Shown here: piece after piece, positions 9,565-20,036 of the stretch
Numbering within the stretch: the stretch's first letter is position 1
Layout of the letters: each line of letters starts with the position of its first letter
Source of the DNA: Ideonella_A sp963843805
GTDB taxonomy: Bacteria; Pseudomonadota; Gammaproteobacteria; Burkholderiales; Burkholderiaceae_C
Direction of reading: 5' to 3'
Length of the DNA: 64,000 nucleotides
NCBI GenBank assembly: GCA_963843805.1
Contig: CAWJLY010000001.1
Location: 1,070,146-1,134,145, forward strand
Translations under genes and position numbers: made by a program
Notes under the pieces: generated by a model
Told to the model about the DNA's origin: nothing
Database searches by the model: none
Seen by the model: only the letters and a program-made list of their open reading frames with translations

Positions 9565-10066
9565 ATGAACGCCTTTCAGATCACGCTCAACGGCCAGCCG
9601 CTCAATGCCGAGATGGCGCCTACTCGCCTGCTGGTCGATTTCATCCGCAACGAGCAGCGCCTGACCGGTACGCACATCGGCTGCGACACAGCGCAATGCG
9701 GCGCCTGCACGGTGCTGGTCGATGGCCAGCCGGTGAAGAGTTGCAGCATGCTGGCGCTGCAGGTGCAAGGCCGCAGCGTGACGACGATCGAGGGCCTGAC
9801 CGCCGGCGACACTGCCCCGCTGCACCCGGTGCAACAGGCCTTCATCGACTGCCACGGGCTGCAATGCGGTTTCTGCACACCCGGCATGGTGATGGCGACG
9901 ATCGGTTTGCTGACCGACAAGCCGCAGCCCAGCGATCGTGAGATCGCCGAGGCGCTCGACGGCAATCTGTGCCGCTGCACCGGCTACGTCAACATCGTTG
10001 CCGCCGTTCATCGCGCGGCCGAACTGATCGACCGATCGACAAACGCGTGTCGGAGTGGCGGCATGA
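9565..10066 (+). CDS. (2Fe-2S) small subunit of a molybdenum hydroxylase
   Basis: Small iron-sulfur subunit of a xanthine dehydrogenase/aldehyde oxidase family enzyme. The plant-ferredoxin cluster site is GCDTAQCGACTVLVDG, and the second cluster is in QCGFCTPGM with GNLCRCTGYVNI. It delivers electrons from the Mo site to an acceptor. In the sequence as given the frame runs straight into the large subunit without a stop. A TGA at 10064-10066 overlapping the large-subunit ATG (10063) is one frame away, so the native arrangement is most likely an ATGA overlap and a missing base has fused the two. The end given assumes this. Confidence 0.88.
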
Positions 10067-12410
10067 CGGCCGCCACGCCGCCTGATGCCGCGCTGCGTTT
10101 CGGCAGCGGCCAGAAGGTGCAACGAATCGAGGACCCGGCGCTGGTGCGCGGCCGCGGCCGCTTCACCGACGACGCCGAATTGCCGGGCCAGTTGCACCTG
10201 ATGTTTCTGCGCTCGCCGCATGCCCATGCCCGGATCGTCTCGATCGATGCCAGCCAGGCTCGGGCGATGCCCGGCGTGGTGGCGGTGCTGACCGGCGCCG
10301 AACTGGTCGATGCGGGTGTCCTGCCGATCCCGGCCCGGATGCCGTTCAAGCGGCCCGATGGCAGCGCCGGACAAGCCCCGCCGCGGCGCCCGCTGGCGCA
10401 TCAAATGGTCCGCTTCGCCGGCGAGGCGGTGGCCGCGGTGATTGCCGAATCACCCGAGGCGGCGCTGGACGCGCTCGATCTGGTCGCGGTCGACTACGAC
10501 GACGCTGCCTGCGGTTGCCGATCCGCAACGGGCGATCGCCGACGGCGCACCGGTGGTCTGGGACGACGCTCCCGACAATGTGGCGGCGCAGACGCGGCAT
10601 GGCAATCCGGCCGCTGCAGCGGCGGCGTTTGCCGACGCGGCGCATGTCGTCACGCTGGATCTGGTCAATCAGCGTCTGGCGCCGTGCCCGATGGAGCCGC
10701 GCGTGACTGCCGCGCATGTCGATGCGGCGACCGGCCGGCTGATCGTCTCGATCTCGAGCCAGATGCCGACCGGCGTGCGCACGGCGCTGCTGGCCACCAT
10801 TCCCGGCCTGCAGCCTGACCAGATCCGGGTCACGGTCGGCGATGTCGGCGGCGGCTTCGGCATGAAGGGCGCCATCCATCCCGAGGATATCGCGGTGGCC
10901 TACGCGGCATGGCTCTTGAAGCGCCCCGTCAAGTGGTGCGCGCAACGCCTGGAAGATTTTGTATCGGCGTGTGCACGGTCGCGACGTTCGCAGCCAGGCC
11001 GAACTGGCGCTCGATGCGAATGGCCAAGCGCTGGCGCTGCGCATGAAGTCGCATGCCAATCTGGGTGCTTATTCAACCGGCCCCGGCGTTGTCATCCAGT
11101 TGTTGATCGGTGCCTGGGTCGGCACCAGCATCTACGACATTCCGGTCATCGATTTCGAGCTGAACGGCATCCTGACCCACACCACACCGGTCGGCGCTTA
11201 CCGCGGCGCCGGTCGACCTGAATTCATCTACATCATCGAGCGGCTGATGGACGCTGCTGCACGCCAGATGCAGATCGATCCCGCCGAGCTGCGCCGACGC
11301 AACATGATCCGCCCCGAGCAGATGCCGTACTGCAATGCGATGGGCAAGGTTTACGACTGCGGGCAGTTCGAGCGCATCCTCGACCAGGGGTTGGCGCTTG
11401 CCGACTGGTCAGGCTTCGAGGCCCGCCATGCCGAATCGGCTGCGCGCGGACGTCTGCGCGGCCGCGGCATCGCAACCTTTCTCGAGTGGACCGGTGGCGA
11501 CGCCTTCGAAGAGTCCGTCAGCGTGAGCGTCTTGCCCGACGGCATCATCGAGCTGGTCTCCGCCACGCAGGCCATGGGCCAAGGCATTGCGACGAGTTAT
11601 GCGCAATTGGCGGTCGATGTGTTCGGTGTGCCGATCGAGAAGATCCGCATCGTCCAGGGTGATACCGACCGGGCCACCGGCTTCGGCAGCGCCGGCTCGC
11701 GTTCGCTGTTCATCGGCGGGCCGGCGATCCGCCAGGCATCGCTCAATACCGTCGATCACGCCCGCGAGCTCGCTGCCCAGGCGCTGGAGGCGTCGGCCGA
11801 CGACATCGAATACCGCGGCGGACAGTTCCAGGTGGTCGGCACCGACATCACGATCGACCTGTTCGATCTGGCTGCCCGGCAGGCAGAAGGACGCATCATG
11901 GCCAGCGGAACGACCACTGTCGGCGGTGCATCCTGGCCGAATGCCTGCCATGTCTGCGAGGTCGAGATCGACCCGCAGACCGGTGTGGTCGAGGTCGTCG
12001 CCTATTCGTCGGTCAACGATATCGGCCGCATCGTCAGCCCGACCATCGTGCGCGGCCAGATCGAGGGCGGTGTTGCGCAGGGGCTCGGCCAGGCACTGAG
12101 CGAAGCCGTCGTCTACGACGACGACGGGCAGTTGGCGACCGCCAGCTTCATGGACTACGCCTTGCCCCACGCCGATTCGTTCATCGGCCATCAGACGCAG
12201 TTCGATACCTCGGTGCCGTGCACCACCAATGCCTTGGGCGCCAAGGGCGTTGGTGAGCTCGGCACGATCGGCGCCACGCCGGCCGCCGTGGTAGCGGTGA
12301 TCGATGCGCTCGATCGCATCGGCCTCGGCGCCGAGGCGGAACAGCTGCAGATGCCGCTGACCGCGCAGAAGATCTGGCAGCTGCTGAACCGCCGGCCTGC
12401 TTCGGTATAG
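10063..12410 (+). CDS. Molybdopterin-binding large subunit of a xanthine dehydrogenase-family enzyme, frameshifted
   Basis: Catalytic subunit that binds the molybdenum cofactor. It begins RFGSGQKVQRIEDPALVRGR, with FTDDAELPGQLHLMFLRSPHAHARI, then PMEPRVTAAHVD, VGDVGGGFGMKG, the active-site loop GAYRGAGRPE (without the CO dehydrogenase form I Cys), QGDTDRATGFGSAGSRS and the conserved Glu motif GVGELGTIG near the end. Frame changes near 10505 and 10965 imply two indels. No FAD subunit gene (CoxM type) is adjacent, so this is a two-subunit enzyme like isoquinoline 1-oxidoreductase or cytochrome-linked aldehyde dehydrogenases. The substrate is unknown. Confidence 0.87.
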
Positions 12411-12433
12411 CGATCAAAGGCCGGCCGCTTCAT

Positions 12434-13936
12434 TCAAATCCGCCGATCAATCCCCTGCCAGTACGGCTCGCGCAATTTGCGCTTGAAGATCTTGCCGGTA
12501 TCTTCGCGCGGCAGCTCGACGTGGAAGCTGACCACCGCCGGCACCTTGTAGCCGGCGATTCGCTCGCGCAGCCAGGCCTGCACGGCGGCGGCGTCGAGAC
12601 CGGCATCGGCGACCGGCAACACCGCCGCCGCCAGTGCCTCACCGAACTCCGGGTCGGGTATGCCGAACACCGCGCAATCGGCCACACCCGGCATCATCTG
12701 CAACACCGCCTCGATCTCGGCGGGATAGATATTGACGCCGCCCGAGATCACCATGTCGGCCGACCGGTCGACGATGAACAGGAAGCCTTCATCGTCGAGA
12801 TAGCCGATATCGCCCATCGTCAGGTAGCCGTCGCGCTCCATCGCACGGCGCGCCGAGTCACCCTGGTTGTAGCTGAAATCGGCCAGTTGATCGGGCTTCA
12901 CATAGATCAATCCGGCCTCGCCGTGCGGCAACATTCGGCCGTCATCGCCGAGGATTCGCAACTCGACACCGGGCAACGGCAGGCCAGCCGAGCCCGGCTT
13001 TCGCAAGGCCTGCTCGCTGGTCAACAGCGTCATGTAACTGAGTTCGCTCGACCCGTAGGCCTCGTGGATCACCGGGCCCCACCAATCGATCATCGCCCGC
13101 TTGACGTCGGGCGGGCAGGGCGAGCCGGTCGAACTGACGAAACGCAACGAGCTGATGTCATGACGAGCGCGCACGTCTGCGGGCAGGCGCAGCAGCCGCA
13201 CGTACATCGTCGGCACCAGATAGGCATGGCTGATGGCATGTTGCTCGATCAGCGCCAGCGTAGCCTCGGCATCGAAGCGCTCTTCGAGCACCAGCAAGCC
13301 GTCGTTTTGCGCCACCGCCATCGCGAACGAGTTAGGCGCACTGTGATAGATCGGGGCGCTGAGCAGCGCACGCATGTCCGGCTCGCAGCCAAGCACGCGC
13401 CGCATCCGATCGACGGTTCGCGCCGCCTGCTCGGGTGTGGCCGGCTGGCGGCGAATTCCTTTCGGCCGACCGGTGGTGCCGGAGGTGTACAGCATCGCGC
13501 TGCGTGCGGTGGCCGCCACGCCGGCATCTGGCGCCGCGCCGTCGCGCAGCGTCGCCCAGCGTGGCCGGGCGGCGGCGGCCGCCGGAGAGCTGGCAGTGTC
13601 CGCATCGCCGGCCAGCAGTACCGGCAACGCAGCGGGCAGCGCATCGCCCAACCCGCGCCACAGCTGCGCATCGATGACCAGCATCCGGGCCTGACTGTCG
13701 TCGATGATGTGGCGCAATTCGTCGGCCTTGAAGTGCCAGTTGATGGGGCACCAGTAGGCGCCGATGGCCTTCGCCGCCAGCATCAGCTCGAGCAGTTCGG
13801 GCCCGTTTCGCATCATCAGTGCCAGCACGTCGCCATCGCGCAAGCCCTGGGCGCGCAAGGCACCGATCGAGCGCTTGATGCGTTGGTCGAAGTCGGCAGC
13901 GTCGATCTGCTGACGGCGAAACACCACGGTAGTCAT
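12434..13936 (-). CDS. AMP-forming acyl-CoA ligase (ANL superfamily)
   Basis: An intact 500-residue acyl-adenylate/thioester-forming enzyme. Motifs: P-loop-like MLYTSGTTGRPKGI, HEAYGSSELSY (A5 region), GYLTMGDIGYLDDEGFLFIVDRSADMVISGGVNIYP (A7-A8 hinge, quoted in parts) and the catalytic Lys in EDTGKIFKRKLR near the end. It activates a carboxylic acid with ATP and transfers it to CoA. The acid is unknown, although closest resemblance is to medium/long-chain or bile-acid-type ligases. It is convergent with the molybdenum hydroxylase large subunit and divergent from the second acyl-CoA ligase. The 165-bp shared spacer has a short GGGGG-AA-CCCCC palindrome at 13979-13990. Confidence 0.88.
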   Translation of the reverse strand: MTTVVFRRQQIDAADFDQRIKRSIGALRAQGLRDGDVLALMMRNGPELLELMLAAKAIGAYWCPINWHFKADELRHIIDDSQARMLVIDAQLWRGLGDALPAALPVLLAGDADTASSPAAAAARPRWATLRDGAAPDAGVAATARSAMLYTSGTTGRPKGIRRQPATPEQAARTVDRMRRVLGCEPDMRALLSAPIYHSAPNSFAMAVAQNDGLLVLEERFDAEATLALIEQHAISHAYLVPTMYVRLLRLPADVRARHDISSLRFVSSTGSPCPPDVKRAMIDWWGPVIHEAYGSSELSYMTLLTSEQALRKPGSAGLPLPGVELRILGDDGRMLPHGEAGLIYVKPDQLADFSYNQGDSARRAMERDGYLTMGDIGYLDDEGFLFIVDRSADMVISGGVNIYPAEIEAVLQMMPGVADCAVFGIPDPEFGEALAAAVLPVADAGLDAAAVQAWLRERIAGYKVPAVVSFHVELPREDTGKIFKRKLREPYWQGIDRRI

Positions 13937-14101
13937 TGTCCGATCCTCTGCTGGATGTCGAGCCGCCCGCTCTGCGCAGGGGGAACCCCCCTAGTTTGTC
14001 GCAGCATTTGCGGTTAACTTCGGTTTCGCCTTTTTTTCCACGACGACCCGATCGGCAAGATTTCCCCGGGCCGCGCATTGTCAGCCCCACAAGGACCCAT
14101 C

Positions 14102-15796
14102 ATGGCCGCAATCGATCCGAAGCTGCTCGCGCTGCAGCGCCTCTATCACTGGGAAGAGACCGCACCCGATCGCGTCTGTCTGTCGCAGCCGATGGGCGGC
14201 GGATCGGTGATGGACATGACCTGGGCCCAGGTCGGCGACCAGGTTCGCCGGATGGCGACACACCTCAAATCGCAGGGCTGGGAGCCCGGCTCCAAGGTCG
14301 CGATCCTGTCCAAGAACTGCAGCTGGTGGCTGATGAGCGATCTGGCCATCTGGATGGCCGGCCATGTTTCGGTGCCGCTTTATCCGACGCTGGCAGCCGA
14401 AACCGTCGGTCAGATCCTGGCCCACAGCGAAGCCAAGGCCTGTTTCATCGGCAAGCTCGACGACTGGACAAGCATGAAGCCCGGCGTGCCGGCCGACTGC
14501 CCTGCATCAGCTACCCGCTTGTCCCCGGCCGACGCGATCGGCGCCTATCCGGGCTGGGATTCGATCTGCCAGGCCAACGAGCCGATGCCCGGCGAGGTGG
14601 TTGCGCGGTGCTGACGAACTGGCCACTCTGATCTATACCTCCGGCACCACCGGCATGCCCAAGGGCGTGATGCACAGCTTCGGCACCTTTGCCTGGGCGA
14701 TCGACGCCGGCATCAAGCGGACCCAGATGGATTCGAACGACCGCATGTTGTCGTATCTGCCGCTGGCCCACGTGGTCGAACGCGTGCTGGTCGAACACGG
14801 CTGGCTGCATACCGGCTTTCACATCTTTTTCGCCGAATCGCTGGAAACCTTTGCCGCCGATCTGCAGCGCGCGCGGCCGACCATCTTTTTCTCGGTGCCG
14901 CGCCTGTGGGTCAAATTCCAGCAGGGCATTCACCACAAGTTGCCGCCGGCCAAACTCGATCTGCTGTTGTCGATACCGGTCATCAGCGGCGTGATCCGGC
15001 GCAAGGTGCTGACCGGCCTCGGCCTGGACCAATGCCGCTTTGCCGCCGGCGGTGCGGCGCCGATGCCGGTTGCACTGCTCGGCTGGTATCGCCGGCTCGG
15101 CCTGCCGATCAACGAGGGCTACGGCATGACCGAAAACCTGGCGGTGTCGCACCTGACGCTGAGCCGGCCAGAACCAGGAAGGCACGGTCGGCCCGCAGTA
15201 CGATGGCGTCAGACCCGGATCGACCCAGCAAAGCGGCGAGGTCCAGATGCGCAGCCCGGCGCTGATGCTCGGCTACTACAAGGAGCCCGAAAAGACCCAG
15301 GAGGCCATTCACCGCCGACGGCTGGCTGCGCACCGGCGACAAGGGCAGCATCGATTCGGCAGGCCTGCTGCGAATCACCGGCCGCGTCAAGGATCTGTTC
15401 AAGACCAGCAAGGGCAAATATGTGTCGCCGGCGCCGATCGAGGACAAGCTCGGCGCACACGAAGCCATCGAGGCCTGCGTCGTGGCCGGCGCCAACCTGG
15501 GCCAGCCGCTGGGAATCGCGATGCTCAATGCCGACGCCATGGCCCGCGCTGCCGACTCCGGCGCCAAGGCCGAACTGGAAAAATCGCTGGCCGAGCATAT
15601 CCAGGCCATCAACGCCAAACTCGACCCGCACGAGCGTCTGATGTGTGTGGTGGTGGTGCGTGAACCGTGGACGGTCGAAAACGGCGTGATCACGCCAACC
15701 TTCAAGATCAAGCGCAATCGGATCGAAGAGTTGTACGCTGCCAACTTCGAAAAATGGGAGGCGTCGGGCAAAAAGGTGATCTGGGACGGGGCCTGA
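14102..15796 (+). CDS. Long-chain fatty-acid-CoA ligase (FadD/ACSL type), frameshifted
   Basis: AMP-forming ligase of the long-chain acyl-CoA synthetase type (about 565 residues). The first domain has WAQVGDQVRRMATHL, SKNCSWWLMSDLAIW and GHVSVPLYPTL. Then come LIYTSGTTGMPKGVMHSF, LSYLPLAHVVERVLVE, INEGYGMTENLAVSHL, GWLRTGDKG and GRVKDLFKTSKGKYVSP, ending NRIEELYAANFEKW. Membrane-associated bacterial ACSL proteins share this layout. The frame changes near 14510, 14605, 15175-15240 and 15310, so about four indels interrupt it. The start ATG at 14102 has AAGGA about seven bases upstream. It activates fatty acids for beta-oxidation or lipid synthesis. Confidence 0.87.
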
Positions 15797-15978
15797 TCGC
15801 GGTCAACCGTGCAAAAGTGGCGCATTTCTCCAGCCGGGTGGCAACAACCATCAAGCTGCGCGAGTTTGGCGTCGATAAACCTGCAATGGAGAGTGGGTGC
15901 GTCGCACAGGCCGAGCGCAACGGATGCAGCCCGTCTTCAGGCCAGGGGTCGGCAGCCGACCTCGCAGGAGACGCCCGA

Positions 15979-16203
15979 ATGACTACCCGACTTGTCGATT
16001 CCTTGCCCGAAGCATCAGACTACGAACTGCGCTTCGACTCCTTGTTCATCGAAGGCCGCGGGCTGGCCTTCCCCTGCGATTCCAGCGGCGAGGTTTTCCT
16101 CGACCGCCTGAGTGAACGCGCTCGCAACAATTATCTGTACGCTCGCGCCGTCATCGGCCGCGAATATCGCAGCCCGCTGGTGCGACAACGCGACGTTCAC
16201 TGA
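15979..16203 (+). CDS. Small conserved hypothetical protein
   Basis: A 74-residue protein (MTTRLVDSLPEASDYELRFD, then FIEGRGLAFPCD and LSERARNNYLYARAVIGREY) preceded by a good ribosome-binding site, GCAGGAGA, at the right distance from ATG 15979. It resembles small uncharacterised cytoplasmic proteins seen in other Burkholderiales. There is no recognisable domain, membrane segment or cysteine pair beyond one Cys. It lies 182 bp after the acyl-CoA ligase and is convergent with the RcnB-like gene. No function is assigned. Confidence 0.65.
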   Translation: MTTRLVDSLPEASDYELRFDSLFIEGRGLAFPCDSSGEVFLDRLSERARNNYLYARAVIGREYRSPLVRQRDVH

Positions 16204-16253
16204 CCTGCGGCTGAGTCCGATACCCGACCGGCCGTCAGGGCAGATGCACCCGC

Positions 16254-16751
16254 TCAGTTGTTGAGCAGGATCTGCAGAATCAAACCGGTCGTGATTGCCG
16301 CGAGCACGTAGTTGCCGCCGGTTTGCACCCATTGATAGCCGCGAGGTGGCGCATTCAGATGATGCCCCTGCCAGTTTTCGACCACGAATTGGCGGCCACG
16401 GTACTGAGGTGCCAGATAAGTGTCGCGTCGCAAGTCGTGGCTCGGGCCAACACCGCGCCACTCGTTGCGCTGCTCGCGGTAGCCGCCTCGCTGGTTGTAG
16501 GCATGGTTGCCGCGTCCGCTATCCGGCTCGACATGCTGGCGCACGCCGTTGCGCTGGTCGCGGTTGTTGTCCCAGCGGCGGGCACGGTCGTCTCGCTGGT
16601 TGCGCTCACTGCGATCAGGCCCGGCACGCCACTCCGCCTGACGATCATTGCGACCGGACAGGCCGTGGTCGCGCTCTTGCGCCGAAGCGATCCCACCCGA
16701 ACCCATCGAGAGTGCGAGCAGTGTGACGCCGATGCTGCGGAAGCTTTTCAT
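16254..16751 (-). CDS. RcnB-like secreted protein
   Basis: A 165-residue protein with a signal peptide (VTLLALSMGSGGIASA). A low-complexity Arg/Asn/Gly/Asp-rich middle is followed by RDTYLAPQYRGRQFVVENWQ, HLNAPPRGYQWVQTGGNYVL and a hydrophobic tail with ILLNN. The carboxy-terminal half matches the RcnB family (formerly DUF3315), whose E. coli member is a periplasmic protein needed for nickel/cobalt homeostasis. Many homologues have no known role. The final hydrophobic stretch could be membrane-associating. The gene stands alone. Confidence 0.75.
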   Translation of the reverse strand: MKSFRSIGVTLLALSMGSGGIASAQERDHGLSGRNDRQAEWRAGPDRSERNQRDDRARRWDNNRDQRNGVRQHVEPDSGRGNHAYNQRGGYREQRNEWRGVGPSHDLRRDTYLAPQYRGRQFVVENWQGHHLNAPPRGYQWVQTGGNYVLAAITTGLILQILLNN

Positions 16752-16939
16752 GGAAGTTCTCCGTTGTTGACCAGGTGAGCGAGGCTGGTCGATACAACGC
16801 GATCACCACGTCAGCGGGTGACCGCTTTACCGCAGGTTTACAGTCCCTCGCTTCGGCCGTCAGACAGCAATGCCATCCGATCGGCACGGTGACGCCAACA
16901 GACCGACTCCTCGCGACCCAACGCGAGCGGCCTGCTGCT

Positions 16940-17704
16940 TCAGCGCTTGCTCAAGGTCATCAGGATGTCGGCATACCAGGCGCAGTTCAGCCCCAGCGTC
17001 TCGTCCTGGCCTTGTTCGCGGTTGGCCATGTCCAGGCTTGCCGAATGCACACCCAGCAACTTCCAGGGCAGTTCACCAGCGTCCAGCGCCAGATCCCGCA
17101 TGACCACCGGCGCACCGCTGGTGCCGCGGTGCGTGCGGGCATCGGTCAGGAAGAAGCCCTTGCCCTGGAAGCGGATGCCGAACGCCGAAGCGATCACGCT
17201 CTGCCGCACGACCGGCAGGTTGTAGACGGTGTCGTGAAAGCCGAGCGGGAAGCCGAGGATCAGCACCGAACTGCCCACCCCGACCGATGCCGGTGCGGTC
17301 AGCAGATGGCTGGGCGTGAAGGCGTGCAATACGGCGGCCTTGGGCAGTGCCGCCCGGTCGATCTCCAGCATCGCCACATCGATCTCGCCGCCGCTGTCCC
17401 TGCCTTGCCGCCACATGGCCTTGCCGTCACGGTAGGTCAGCATCGACATCGTGCTCGATCTCGTGAGGTCGGTGCGGCTGGTGTGCAGCTTGATCTCGAT
17501 GCGGTTCGGAAAGTGTTTGGTCGGCTCGTCGATCAGCACGTGCCGACTCGTGACCAGCCACAAGCGGCCGTCGCGCTCGAAGAAGAAACCGCTGGCATTG
17601 GTGAGCCCCCGGGCATGCTCGAAGGTGGCGACGTGAGCCGCGCTGAAGAACAGCGAATCGATCGCGGGCGGAGCAGGCGGCGTTACCGGTGTGGGGGATG
17701 GCAT
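16940..17704 (-). CDS. Trypsin-like serine peptidase domain protein
   Basis: A 254-residue protein. The chymotrypsin-fold triad is readable: His in VTSRHVLID, Asp in EIDVAMLEI and Ser in THRGTSGAPVV, with GSSVLILGFPLG between them. It is close to the stand-alone Trypsin_2/HtrA-like domain but has no PDZ domain. No signal peptide is visible, and the amino terminus is Pro-rich (PSPTPVTPPAPPAI). It could be a cytoplasmic or peripheral protease; the target is unknown. The last residues (CAWYADILMTLSKR) may form a closing helix. It stands alone between RcnB-like and TonB receptor genes. Confidence 0.78.
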   Translation of the reverse strand: MPSPTPVTPPAPPAIDSLFFSAAHVATFEHARGLTNASGFFFERDGRLWLVTSRHVLIDEPTKHFPNRIEIKLHTSRTDLTRSSTMSMLTYRDGKAMWRQGRDSGGEIDVAMLEIDRAALPKAAVLHAFTPSHLLTAPASVGVGSSVLILGFPLGFHDTVYNLPVVRQSVIASAFGIRFQGKGFFLTDARTHRGTSGAPVVMRDLALDAGELPWKLLGVHSASLDMANREQGQDETLGLNCAWYADILMTLSKR

Positions 17705-17855
17705 GGCAGGCCGATTGTCACCGACACGCGCCGCAACCGGCCTGCAGTCCGCCGATCATGGCCGCCAGACTGCGCAGCCATCGAAGTGCGACCGTTCCCT
17801 CAGGCTGCCGCATTGGTCACCGGTGCTTTTGGCGAAACGGTCGGTGCCCGCACGC

Positions 17856-20036
17856 CTAGAACGGCTGCGTCCAACGCGCACTGACAAGCAGTGTGCGTGC
17901 TGCCGCGGGTTCGAAAAAACGCCGGTTGGCCTCGTTGACGATGACGCTGCCGACGATACGCCGGCCGGTCAGGTTGTCGACCCGCCCGAGCAGCTCGATC
18001 CGACCCGGGCCGATGTCGTGCCCCCACAAGGCACGCAGCGCGAGCAGTCCATGGCCGGCAGCGAAGTCGCTGTTGGCGTCGTCGACCGGCAGCCTGCCCT
18101 GCGCAGTCGCCTCCAGCGCCAGCTGGATCGCCGGCGTCGGCTGCCAGCCGATCTCGGCATAGCCGCGCGTCCTCACCGTGCCGGCGATCCGATTGCCGGC
18201 CGGCACCAGCAGTGGGTCGAGATAAGTCGCGTCGAGGTAGGTCAGCGCAGCCTGCACGCGCCAGTCCGGTGCCAGGCGCCAGCGCAGGTCGATCTCGGCG
18301 CCGCGGCGCAGGGTGCGGCCGACGTTGCTGAAAGTCGTGCGCCCGCCGCTGTTGCTGCTGACACCGATCTCGTCATCGCTGCGCGCGTCGAACAGCGCGA
18401 GGTCGAGCGACATCCCGCCGGCGGACGGTCGCCACTTGGCGCCGAGCTCGGCCTGGCGGCTGGTCTGCGCGCGCAGACCAGCGTTGAAGCCCGCTCCGCC
18501 GTCCGGCCGATAGGCCAGTTCATTGAAGGTCGGCGACTCGAAGCCGCGCGCCAGACTCAGGTAAAAATTCAGGTCGCTGTGCACGCGCCATTGCAAGGCC
18601 GCGACCGGATTGTTGTAGCGGTAGACCAGACGTCCCGAGTCATCACCATTGCCGGCAACGATGTAGCGGTCGGCCGAGCTGAAGTCGACTCGCCCGCGAC
18701 GAACGCCCAGCGTCGCTGTCCAGTCGCGCGCCAGGTCGACTTCGGCTTGCGCGTAGACGGCTTGGCCATCGATGCGATTGAGCTCGTCGCGGCGCAGCGC
18801 GCCGGTCACGCCCAGAACGCGCTGCGTGCCGCTGCCGGTGAAATTCTGAAAGCCGCGGCGGTCCTCGCGGCTGGTGTCACGGCTGGTGCCGGCCACCAGT
18901 TGCAGATTGCGCTCACCGGCCAGTGCCCAGCGCCACAGCAGGCGCGCGTCGAGCCCCTGGTAGCGACGGTCGAAGTCGATCACGCCACCGGGGCTGGTCG
19001 GCGCGGTCTGCGCCGTGTCGGGAATCGATTGCCACTGCGTCACCGAACGCTTGCCGGCATAAACGGCGAGCTGGCTCTCGCGCAGCGCGCCGCTGCCATC
19101 GAAGAGATGGCGCCAACTGGCGCCGGCCTGGTCTTGCCAGGTGTTCTTGCGCGTGTTGTAGCGAAAGGCTTGCCCGGGCTGTGTCTGCGGCAAGGCCACG
19201 CCAGCGGTCTGGTCGGGGTCGACCTCGAACTGCGCCCGGGTCAGGCCCAGCGGGTCCAGTGCCGGCTGGTTGATCGAGTTCAGGACCACCACAACGCGAT
19301 CGTTGGCGCCATCCCAGCCGAGCCGAATGTTGCCCAGCGTGCGCTCGGCACTGCTCTGCGGGCGAAAGCCGTCGGTCTGGAAGTTGGAGACCTGGGCGCG
19401 CAGGCTGAAGCCGCCGCCCAGTGGTGCGGCGATGCCGACGCGCCACTGCTGCAGGCCGTCGCTGCCGCGGTCGAGGCCGAACGAGAGCTGGCGCGCTTTC
19501 GGCGTCGCGCTGACGAGCGAAATCACACCGCCCGATCCATTGCCGTACAGCGCCGAAAACGGCCCGCGCAACACTTCGATACGTTGCGCACCGGCGAGGT
19601 CGAAATTGGCCACCTGGCCCTGGCCGTCGGGGCCGCTGGCCGGGATGCCGTCGGCCACCAGCCGCAACCCACGCACACCGAAGCTGGCGCGGGCGCCGAA
19701 GCCGCGCGAGTTGATTTGCAGGTCCTGCGCGTAGTTGTTGCGGTTGTTGACGATGAGCCCGGGAACGCGCGACAGCACCTCGGACAGGTTGACCATCGGC
19801 CCGGCGGCGCGCAGCGCGTCGCCGTCGACGACGCTGATTGCGTAGGGTGTGTCAAAGGCGCGGCCCTCGGCGCCGCTGGCGGTGATGACAACCGTCTGCA
19901 ACGGCACCACGGTCTGTGCCAGCACGGGCCCGGCCAGGCCGGCGGCGATGGCCAGACAGCTGGCTCGCAATACAGGAAGGTGCGGCTTCGCGTTTGATCG
20001 AGGCAAGCCATGCGGCATGTTTCTGGATGTCGTCAT
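17856..20036 (-). CDS. TonB-dependent outer-membrane receptor
   Basis: A 726-residue outer-membrane active transporter. A signal peptide ends near AGLAGPVLAQ, followed by a TonB-box-like TVVITASG. The plug domain has LSEVLSRVPGLIVNNRNNYA, INSRGFGARASFGVRGLRLV and IEVLRGPFSALYGNGSGGVI. The 22-strand barrel follows (LARGFESPTFNELAY, VGRTLRRGAEIDLRW) and the protein ends in WTQPF with the terminal Phe typical of BAM substrates. It resembles iron-siderophore or cobalamin receptors of the Fiu/FecA-like or PepSY-linked type; the ligand is unknown. ATG 20036 is chosen; GTG 20075 is possible. No TonB/ExbBD genes or Fe-responsive site were recognised nearby. Confidence 0.9.
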   Translation of the reverse strand: MTTSRNMPHGLPRSNAKPHLPVLRASCLAIAAGLAGPVLAQTVVPLQTVVITASGAEGRAFDTPYAISVVDGDALRAAGPMVNLSEVLSRVPGLIVNNRNNYAQDLQINSRGFGARASFGVRGLRLVADGIPASGPDGQGQVANFDLAGAQRIEVLRGPFSALYGNGSGGVISLVSATPKARQLSFGLDRGSDGLQQWRVGIAAPLGGGFSLRAQVSNFQTDGFRPQSSAERTLGNIRLGWDGANDRVVVVLNSINQPALDPLGLTRAQFEVDPDQTAGVALPQTQPGQAFRYNTRKNTWQDQAGASWRHLFDGSGALRESQLAVYAGKRSVTQWQSIPDTAQTAPTSPGGVIDFDRRYQGLDARLLWRWALAGERNLQLVAGTSRDTSREDRRGFQNFTGSGTQRVLGVTGALRRDELNRIDGQAVYAQAEVDLARDWTATLGVRRGRVDFSSADRYIVAGNGDDSGRLVYRYNNPVAALQWRVHSDLNFYLSLARGFESPTFNELAYRPDGGAGFNAGLRAQTSRQAELGAKWRPSAGGMSLDLALFDARSDDEIGVSSNSGGRTTFSNVGRTLRRGAEIDLRWRLAPDWRVQAALTYLDATYLDPLLVPAGNRIAGTVRTRGYAEIGWQPTPAIQLALEATAQGRLPVDDANSDFAAGHGLLALRALWGHDIGPGRIELLGRVDNLTGRRIVGSVIVNEANRRFFEPAAARTLLVSARWTQPF

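Noticed and set aside
13979..13990. GGGGG-AA-CCCCC palindrome as an operator for the two acyl-CoA ligases
   Set aside because: It is short, low in complexity and without flanking promoter hexamers; it could be chance in GC-rich DNA.
17691..19997. A 768-codon open frame opposite the TonB receptor
   Set aside because: Composition is that of a complement of a coding strand (Ala/Arg/Gln/Val-rich) and no domain is recognisable; the minus-strand receptor is fully supported.
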